Source: Sphingomonas sp.
GTDB taxonomy: Bacteria; Pseudomonadota; Alphaproteobacteria; Sphingomonadales; Sphingomonadaceae
Direction: 5' to 3'
Length of the DNA stretch: 5,670 nt
Assembly: GCA_030824725.1 (NCBI GenBank)
Contig: JAPJRE010000275.1
Coordinates: 1 to 5,670 of the forward strand
Part shown: one piece after another, positions 1 to 5,670 of the stretch
Numbering within the stretch: position 1 is the stretch's first letter
How the letters are laid out: each line of letters opens with the position of its first letter
Translations under genes and position numbers: made by a program
Notes under the pieces: generated by a model
Databases searched by the model: none
What the model saw: the letters and a program-made list of their open reading frames with translations, nothing else
What the model was told of the DNA's origin: nothing

Positions 1-15
1 CTCCCGCCCCTATCG

Positions 16-39
16 CCCCCTCCCGCCTGCGGGCGGGGG
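16..39. repeat. GC-rich imperfect hairpin upstream of the FemAB-like gene
   Basis: The left arm (16-26, CCCCCTCCCGC) pairs with the right arm (29-39, GCGGGCGGGGG), with one T/C mismatch; the real loop is about four bases. An A/G-rich stretch follows (40-67) and there is no T-tract on the plus strand. A related CCCCTCCCG hairpin lies at 1270-1290. Short palindromes of this type are common between genes in sphingomonad genomes (from memory). It may end transcription of a gene to the left of the window or be a dispersed intergenic repeat; the sequence does not decide between these. Confidence 0.55.
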
Positions 40-85
40 ATTAAGAAGAAGCAGAAGGGGACAAGAAGCGGGCAGGAACAAACCA

Positions 86-112
86 CTGGCACCCACCGCG
101 CGACGCACTATC

Positions 113-114
<2 letters not shown>
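86..114 (+). promoter_or_regulatory. Possible sigma70-type promoter giving a nearly leaderless mRNA
   Basis: CTGGCA (86-91) matches the -35 consensus at four of six positions. It is followed after exactly 17 bases by TATCTT (109-114), which matches the -10 consensus at four of six. Transcription would then start around 120-122, on or next to the in-frame GTG at 122. This fits the absence of a Shine-Dalgarno sequence ahead of either start codon. The matches are weak and such motifs arise by chance, so this is only a candidate. Confidence 0.22.
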
Positions 115-1261
<1,147 letters not shown>

Positions 1262-1269
1262 TCCCCTAA

Positions 1270-1290
1270 CCCCTCCCGTTGCGGGGAAGG
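1270..1290. terminator. Hairpin between convergent genes, possible bidirectional terminator
   Basis: CCCG (1275-1278) pairs with CGGG (1282-1285) around a TTG loop. A T/G wobble and, beyond a two-base mismatch, an outer CC/GG pair extend the stem. It sits in the 41-bp gap between the TAG of the plus-strand gene (1261) and the TAA of the minus-strand gene (1303), where a shared terminator is expected. No clear T-tract follows on either strand, and the stem is imperfect, so its terminator role is inferred mainly from position. Confidence 0.45.
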
Positions 1291-1302
1291 ATGGGCGTGT
1301 TC

Positions 1303-2988
1303 TTAGGAAGGCGGCGCGGTGCCATTCCCCGGCAGTTCGCCCGCCGCCTCGGCTTCGCGGATCAGCACCGCCTCGGGCCGCGGGATCGGCAGGTCGCCGG
1401 GGTTGAGGCCCGGCCCGGGCACATTGTGGTCCACCCGGTACAGCACGCTCGGCCCGTCGCGCCACACGGGGATCAGCCCCTGTTCGTAGCGCTTGTCGTA
1501 CGCCGGCGGGCGGATCAGCCAGACATAGTCGAACGCGTCGCGCGGGAAGAGCGCCAGGCTGCGCGCGATCGGGCGCCACCATTCGCGCGGGCACTGGACG
1601 TTGGTCACCAGTTCCGACGGATCGTGCGCGAAGCGCTTGGCGGCGCGGTAGCGCACCGTCATCAGCTGGCCGCCAGCCATCGACCATTGGTCGTTGGTAT
1701 AGGCCAGCCGCCGCTCCAGCGCGAGGCCGGGGACGTGCTGCAGCCGGGTCATCGCCCATTCGTTGTAGCAGGTCTCGCCGACGAAGCTCACCAGCCGCGC
1801 GCCGATCGGCACATGCGCCAGCGCCTTGAGCTCGCGGTCATAGGCCTTGTCGTAGAGGTAGAAGCTGGCCGCGGTCGCGCCGATGCGGGCGAGGAAGAAG
1901 GCGAGGCCGAGCACCGCCACCAGCGTCGCGCCGCGCATCGACAGGCCGGGCTTGGGCCGGATCGCCAGGATCGCGATCGCGATCAGGAACGGCACCATCC
2001 GCATGTCGGCATAGGCCGATCCGAACACCACCCGCGGCAGCAGGAGATAGACGAGCAGCAGCAGCAGCGCCGAGAGGCCGAGGTTGCGCGAGTACTGGAT
2101 ATTGGGGTCGCGCACCGCCTTGAGCATCAGCAGGAAAATCACCCCAACGCTGGCGAGATCGAACAGCTGCCAGCGATCGCGGAACACCTGCGTCACCCAC
2201 AGGGTCTTGGCGCGCCAGTTGAACCAGTCGAAGGTCTGGCCCGAGACATGCTCGCCGCCGCGCCAGATCACCATCAGCACCGCCGGTAGCGCCATCACCA
2301 GGCACTGCAGACCGGCGAAGAACAAGGGCGCGATCCAGCCGTCCTTCAGGTCCTTGTACCAGGGCAGCGCCCGGTTGCGGCGCAGATCGTGCTGGCGAAC
2401 CAACTCGGCCGAGAAGGCGAGCACGCCCAGCACGCCCCAGCCGAAGGTGTGGGTGATCCAGATGATCACCGAAAGCGGCACGAACACCATCGAGCGGAAC
2501 TGGAACTTGCCCAGCCGCGCCAGCCGCAGCCACCAGCCGAACGCCAGCATCGCCATCGCCATCGACAGCGCGAAGTTGACGAAGCCGAAATGGAACGGGA
2601 AGGCATAGGCGAGCGGCAAGGCGAACAGCGCCGTCGCCGGGATGCGGCCATGCACCTCGCGCGCGATCATCAGGAAGCCGGCGACGGTCATCACCGGAAT
2701 CGACAGGACGATCAGCTTCACGCCCAGCTCGAGCCCGAACATCTTGGCCATCGGGAAGACCAGCAGGTCCACCCCCAGATTGCCCATCAGCTGCCAGCGA
2801 AAGTCATACCATTCGCGCAGCCACGGCACCTGGTCATAGACCAGTTGCACCCGGTAGCGGCCCATATGGCCGGGAAGGTCGACGAGCGGCGGGATGTCCG
2901 GCCACAGCAGCGGCACGGCCGCCATCAGCGTGGCGAACAGTACGAACCAGCGTGTCTGCCACCAGCGCAGCGGAACCCCTTTATCCAT
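1303..2988 (-). CDS. Polytopic membrane protein A, GT-C-like, function unknown
   Basis: This 561-residue inner-membrane protein is not one I can name. Hydrophobic segments lie near residues 13-30, 92-108, 117-132, 137-155, 167-197 (probably two), 218-242, 277-291, 303-317, 330-343 and 352-370, giving about ten or eleven helices. A hydrophilic tail (about 375-561) follows. The loop after helix 1 holds D37-L-P-G-H41 and G43-R-Y-R46; other conserved blocks are REVHGR (110-115), HFGFVN (133-138), RDRW (270-273), AYADMR (325-330), GARLVSFV (396-403), NDQW (432-435) and FDYVWLI (486-492). The tail has Cys407 and Cys466, both matched in paralogue B. A first loop with an acidic residue, many helices and a soluble C-terminal domain is the general plan of GT-C glycosyltransferases; calling it one is inference. 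The ATG lies 9 bp after B's stop with only a weak ribosome site, suggesting coupled translation. Compared with B it has an extra basic loop (about 198-216) and a longer, proline-rich C-terminus (about 522-561). Confidence 0.9.
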   Translation of the reverse strand: MDKGVPLRWWQTRWFVLFATLMAAVPLLWPDIPPLVDLPGHMGRYRVQLVYDQVPWLREWYDFRWQLMGNLGVDLLVFPMAKMFGLELGVKLIVLSIPVMTVAGFLMIAREVHGRIPATALFALPLAYAFPFHFGFVNFALSMAMAMLAFGWWLRLARLGKFQFRSMVFVPLSVIIWITHTFGWGVLGVLAFSAELVRQHDLRRNRALPWYKDLKDGWIAPLFFAGLQCLVMALPAVLMVIWRGGEHVSGQTFDWFNWRAKTLWVTQVFRDRWQLFDLASVGVIFLLMLKAVRDPNIQYSRNLGLSALLLLLVYLLLPRVVFGSAYADMRMVPFLIAIAILAIRPKPGLSMRGATLVAVLGLAFFLARIGATAASFYLYDKAYDRELKALAHVPIGARLVSFVGETCYNEWAMTRLQHVPGLALERRLAYTNDQWSMAGGQLMTVRYRAAKRFAHDPSELVTNVQCPREWWRPIARSLALFPRDAFDYVWLIRPPAYDKRYEQGLIPVWRDGPSVLYRVDHNVPGPGLNPGDLPIPRPEAVLIREAEAAGELPGNGTAPPS

Positions 2989-2997
2989 CGCGCCGCT

Positions 2998-4530
2998 TTA
3001 GTGCGGCGATGCCCCGGGCGACAAGCGCTTATGGTCGATCCTGTAGAGCGCATCCTCGCCGTTGGTCCAGATCCGAGTCATGCCGGCGGTGCCGCGTGGC
3101 ACGAGGACCGGCGGGTGGATCAGCCAGACATAGTCGAAGGCCTGGCGCGGCAACGCCGCCAGCGAGTCCTCCAGCGTGCGATATCCGGGCTCGATCGGGC
3201 ACGGGCGGCCGACCACCATCTGCGAGGGATCGCTGTCGAACCCGGCCATCTCGGCGGGCGCGCGAACGGTGAGCGGCGAGCCGCTGCCCAGCCGCCACTG
3301 GTCGTTGGAAAAGGCCCGCCGCTCGGCGATGGCGAGCCCCGGCAGGTGGTTGAGGCGCTGGTGCATCCACCGCTGGCGGCAGCGCTCGGTGACGAAACTC
3401 ACCAGCCGGGCGCCGCGCGGCACCTGCTCGAGCGCGACGAGGCGGTGGCGCCAGTCGCGATCGTACAGCGCCAGGCTGGCGGTCGTCGCGCCGGTGCGCA
3501 GCAGCAGGAAGGCGAGCGCCACGCCGGCCAGCACCGCCCGGCGGCGCTCGCCCAGCGCCGGCCTTGCCTCCAGCGCGAGCAGGCCGAGCAGGAAGGCGAA
3601 CGGCGCCAGCCGCATGTCGGCATAGGCCGAGCGCAAGAGCATGAAGGGCAGCAGCACGAAGGCGGCGAGCACGAGCAGGAAGGCGCGGTGCAGCCGCGGC
3701 TCCACCCGCACGGCGGGGTCGCGCCAGCCATGGTAGAGCAGGCCGAGCAGCAGCGCGACCGCGAGCAGGTCGAGCACCGGCCAGCGATCGCGCAGCACCG
3801 CGAGGATCCAGATCAGCTTGGCGTTCCAGGCGTAGAACGGCCCGCTCGGCCCGCCGATCGATCCGCTCCGCCAGAGCAGCAGCAGCACCGCGGGCGGCGC
3901 GAGCGGCAGCAGGCGGAGCGGCAACCGCCGCCAGTCGCGCAGCTCGGTGGCGACGAGGAACAGTCCCAGCATCGCCCAGCCGACGAGATGCGCCAGCCAA
4001 ATCGCCAGCGACAGCGGGACGAACAGCGCCGCGCGCAGCCGCCATCGCTCCTGCCGCCCCAGCCGCAGCCATAGCGCGAAGGCATTGAGCGCCAGCGCCA
4101 TCGCCAGCAGATAGTTCACGAAGCCGAAGTGGAAGGCATAATTGTAGACCAGCGGCAGCGCCGCGATCGCCCAGGGCTGGACGCGGCCATGCACCTCCCG
4201 CGAGAGCCATAGGATGCCGGCGCTCATCAGCATCACCGTGGCGATCACCGCCAGCTTCACCGCCGGCAGCAGCCCCAGCCACGGCGCCAGCACCCGCACG
4301 ATGAGGTCCACGCCGAGGTTGCCGACCAGCACCCAGCGGAACCGATACCAGGCGGCAAGCGGCGCGGTGTCCCCGTCCAGCATCACCCGGTAGCGGCCGA
4401 TATGCCCCGGCAGATCGGTCAGCGGCGGGATGGCGGGCCAGAGCAGCGGCACCGCGCTGAGCAGCACCGCCGCCAGCGCGAACCAGCGCCGCTCCCACCA
4501 GCGCGCGCGCGCCCTGCGCGCATCGCTCAC
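2998..4530 (-). CDS. Polytopic membrane protein B, tandem paralogue of A
   Basis: This 510-residue inner-membrane protein resembles A from end to end; similarity is strongest in the first 75 residues. It shares D39-L-P-G-H43 with G45-R-Y-R48, REVHGR (111-116), HFGFVN (134-139), RDRW (247-250), AYADMR (302-307), GARLVSFV (373-380), NDQW (409-412), FDYVWLI (465-471) and the cysteine pair Cys384/Cys444. About ten hydrophobic segments lie between residues 16 and 350, then a soluble domain that is probably periplasmic. As with A, a GT-C-type glycosyltransferase is the best structural guess, without a known substrate. I chose GTG at 4530 because it overlaps a TGA at 4527-4529 that ends the alternate frame of the upstream gene, and because it places helix 1 as close to the N-terminus as in A. 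The alternative is ATG at 4608 (536 residues), which has an AGGTG seven bases upstream. Its 26 extra residues have no counterpart in A and overlap the likely tail of gene C. The stop is TAA (3000-2998). Confidence 0.9.
   Translation of the reverse strand: MSDARRARARWWERRWFALAAVLLSAVPLLWPAIPPLTDLPGHIGRYRVMLDGDTAPLAAWYRFRWVLVGNLGVDLIVRVLAPWLGLLPAVKLAVIATVMLMSAGILWLSREVHGRVQPWAIAALPLVYNYAFHFGFVNYLLAMALALNAFALWLRLGRQERWRLRAALFVPLSLAIWLAHLVGWAMLGLFLVATELRDWRRLPLRLLPLAPPAVLLLLWRSGSIGGPSGPFYAWNAKLIWILAVLRDRWPVLDLLAVALLLGLLYHGWRDPAVRVEPRLHRAFLLVLAAFVLLPFMLLRSAYADMRLAPFAFLLGLLALEARPALGERRRAVLAGVALAFLLLRTGATTASLALYDRDWRHRLVALEQVPRGARLVSFVTERCRQRWMHQRLNHLPGLAIAERRAFSNDQWRLGSGSPLTVRAPAEMAGFDSDPSQMVVGRPCPIEPGYRTLEDSLAALPRQAFDYVWLIHPPVLVPRGTAGMTRIWTNGEDALYRIDHKRLSPGASPH
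4527..4530 (-). promoter_or_regulatory. GTGA stop/start overlap coupling C and B
   Basis: Read on the minus strand, GTGA contains the GTG that starts B (4530-4528) and the TGA (4529-4527) that ends the alternate tail frame of C. Such four-base overlaps are typical of translationally coupled genes in bacterial operons. No Shine-Dalgarno precedes this GTG, which agrees with re-initiation after the upstream stop. If C now stops early at 4628, coupling to this GTG would be weakened; ribosomes could instead begin B at ATG 4608. Confidence 0.5.
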
Positions 4531-4669
4531 TGGGTCGTACGTCGCGCGGGCTGCGTGAGGGTATAGATGCGGGTGTTCGAACCCGCGGGCGATATCGGCC
4601 GGAGCCATGGCGGCACCTGCCCCGTCATCAGGCTGCCGGCGAGCAACTGGGATTGCGCGCCCGCTCGCC
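4527..4669 (-). pseudogene. Displaced C-terminal tail of gene C in the neighbouring frame
   Basis: In the frame that ends at TGA 4529-4527, the segment from about 4660 reads AQSQLLAGSLMTGQVPPWLRP and continues to SNTRIYTLTQPARRTTQ. A leucine/alanine helix, then P-P-W-L-R-P, then a short strand of the R-I-Y type is how proteins related to C usually end, as I recall them. Over the 26 codons 4607-4530, this frame has G or C at the third position in 21, against 18 for the frame that would extend B to ATG 4608; the support is modest. One missing base (or two extra) in the GC-rich stretch around 4655-4667 would separate it from the main frame. It may be a real mutation, a sequencing error, or, less likely, recoding: no slippery heptamer is visible. 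Confidence 0.6.
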
Positions 4670-5670
4670 GACTTCGGCAAAGCCGTCCTTGCAGAGGGCG
4701 ACATAGTCGACCCCCCATCGCCGCGCGAGCGCTTCCGCCTGGGTGGAGGGGCTGAGGAACAGGTCGTACATGGCACGATTTCCTTGGGTATCACGGTGAT
4801 AGGGCCCGGCGAGAACATGGTGGCGGGTGGTGGCGAGCAGCGCCGGCCCGAAGTCGATCGGCGCGGCGACGAGGCCAGGCGGCAGCGCAGCGAGCCGCGC
4901 GGCGGCGGCGGCGGGCGTACAACCATGGGCGGACGCTTGCGCTGGCGGTGTGAGCCGGTCGCCGAGCGCCGCATAGGCGATTCCGCCCGCGCCGAACCAG
5001 GCGACCACCAGCGCCAGCAGTCCGCGGGGCCGGGCGGCAGCGATCATCGCGGCCAGCGCCGGGACTGCGGTCAGCGCCGCCAGCGGCGCCCCGCGCACCT
5101 GCACCAGCGTCACCGCGACCGCCGTCACCTGGAACGCGAGGATGATCCACGCCGCGGCCGTCCGCGTCGTCCAGGCGAACCAGATTCCGGCGCAGAGCCC
5201 GACCAGCGCCATGCCCCCGGCGGCCACCGCCTTGCCGAGCGGCAACGCGAGGAGCCGCTGCGCTTCGTTGACATGGGCGAGCCAGAGCCGGGCGAGCAGC
5301 GGGTCGACCTGCCCATAGGGATGGAGGCACGCGGGCGCGCTCATGACGGCACCCGCCAGCGCGAGCCCGCTCGCGACGATCAGCACCACGGTCCGCGCGG
5401 CGACGGACGGGGTGGCGAAGCCCGCCACAGCCATCATCGCAGGTGCCAGCGCGGCCAGCATCGCCGCACGCCACAGGATCGCGGTGAATCCGTCGCACGC
5501 GGCGACGTTCCAGCCGCTCGTCGGGAAAACCACCGCAGCGGCGCTCAGGCCCAGCAGCAGCGCCGTGGCATAGCCGGCCATCCGCGCCTGGCCCGCGCCC
5601 GCATCGAGCCGCCAGCGCAGCGCAATGGCAGCACCGCCCGCGGCAAGCAGCGGCGCCGTCTCCATGCCCT
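4628..5670 (-). CDS. C-terminal part of a GT-C-like membrane protein (C), 5' end off window
   Basis: The frame is open to the right edge, so this is the 3' part of a longer gene; the ATG at 5665 is probably internal because the visible protein starts inside a membrane region. Numbering from that ATG, hydrophobic segments occur near 2-17, 30-48, 63-84, 91-108, 144-165, 170-190, 193-211 and 214-235. Motifs I associate with a family of uncharacterised alphaproteobacterial membrane proteins are a Cys-containing CLHPYGQVDPLLARLWL block (113-129), LPPGLVAAPIDFGPALL (261-277), H-VLAGPYHRD (283-292) and VDYVALC (319-325). Related proteins are, as I recall, about 550-650 residues long, with an N-terminal acidic loop typical of GT-C enzymes; that part is not in view. 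The last ten residues before the TGA at 4630-4628 (after GERA) look out of character, and a better tail exists in the neighbouring frame, so this copy seems frameshifted near 4650-4670. It lies directly upstream of B and A in the same direction. Confidence 0.8.
   Translation of the reverse strand, partial: GMETAPLLAAGGAAIALRWRLDAGAGQARMAGYATALLLGLSAAAVVFPTSGWNVAACDGFTAILWRAAMLAALAPAMMAVAGFATPSVAARTVVLIVASGLALAGAVMSAPACLHPYGQVDPLLARLWLAHVNEAQRLLALPLGKAVAAGGMALVGLCAGIWFAWTTRTAAAWIILAFQVTAVAVTLVQVRGAPLAALTAVPALAAMIAAARPRGLLALVVAWFGAGGIAYAALGDRLTPPAQASAHGCTPAAAAARLAALPPGLVAAPIDFGPALLATTRHHVLAGPYHRDTQGNRAMYDLFLSPSTQAEALARRWGVDYVALCKDGFAEVGERARNPSCSPAA

Noticed and set aside
1969..1984. 16-bp perfect palindrome GATCGCGATCGCGATC
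   Set aside because: It encodes alternating Ile-Ala in a membrane helix of A; codon preference (ATC, GCG) explains it without a regulatory role.
2041..2070. AGC-type trinucleotide repeat
   Set aside because: It is the reverse complement of Leu (CTG/CTC) codons in a poly-leucine membrane helix of A, not an expanded microsatellite.
1279..2289. Long plus-strand open frame (336 codons) opposite gene A
   Set aside because: It is antisense to a well-supported membrane protein, is rich in Arg, His, Gln and Ala as expected from reading high-GC codons backwards, and has no recognisable domain.
2389..4074. Long plus-strand open frame (561 codons) opposite A and B
   Set aside because: It runs across the A/B junction on the opposite strand. 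Its resemblance to the frame opposite A (for example DQPDIVE) follows from A and B being paralogues, not from selection on this strand.
3029..4498. Second minus-strand frame inside gene B (489 codons)
   Set aside because: Ala/Arg/Gly-rich shadow in another frame, with none of the membrane segments or motifs shared by A and B.
4499..4512. GC dinucleotide run near the start of gene B
   Set aside because: It encodes the Arg/Ala-rich cytosolic N-terminus just before helix 1; a coding explanation suffices, though it is a spot prone to sequencing error.
4569..4586. tRNA T-arm-like hairpin around TTCGAA
   Set aside because: Six-bp stem with a six-base loop lacks proper T-arm geometry, and no acceptor, D or anticodon arm is found around it.
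4711..4716. Run of six C (G on the coding strand) as the site of the frameshift in gene C
   Set aside because: The family-like VDYVALC block follows this run in the original frame, so the frame is still intact here and the break must lie further downstream.

Overview
The window looks like chromosomal DNA from a high-GC alphaproteobacterium, most likely a sphingomonad (Sphingomonas or a close relative). This rests on the strong G/C bias at third codon positions, the CCCCTCCCG-type intergenic hairpins, and the resemblance of the encoded proteins to sphingomonad families. The assignment is from memory of these families, not from a search.

Layout. Positions 1-112 are non-coding and carry a GC-rich hairpin and a possible promoter. 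A plus-strand gene (113-1261) encodes a full-length FemAB-like/GNAT-type protein (DUF482, COG3146). It runs convergently into a minus-strand cluster, and the 41-bp gap between them holds a second hairpin. The cluster fills the rest of the window. In transcription order it contains the 3' part of a polytopic membrane protein gene cut by the right edge (called C here), a polytopic membrane protein of 510 residues (B, 4530-2998), and its tandem paralogue of 561 residues (A, 2988-1303). Gaps are tiny (9 bp between B and A), so C-B-A is probably one operon.

A and B are clearly related along their whole length. Each has a first membrane helix followed by a loop with an invariant D-L-P-G-H...G-R-Y-R motif, about ten further hydrophobic segments, and a soluble C-terminal domain with a conserved cysteine pair. 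This layout resembles GT-C-fold (polyprenyl-phosphate-sugar dependent) glycosyltransferases, but no specific function can be assigned. C ends in a segment typical of another family of GT-C-like alphaproteobacterial membrane proteins (a G-P-Y-H-R motif). Together they could act in glycan or glycolipid modification at the inner membrane; this is inference.

The most notable finding is an apparent -1 frame disruption near the 3' end of C. The frame in use stops at 4628, but the neighbouring frame continues with a plausible family-like C-terminus to a TGA at 4527-4529. That stop overlaps the GTG at 4530-4528, which is then the natural start of B. This explains both the odd end of C and an otherwise ill-fitting N-terminal extension of B. 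I saw no tRNA, rRNA, CRISPR array, insertion sequence or phage gene.
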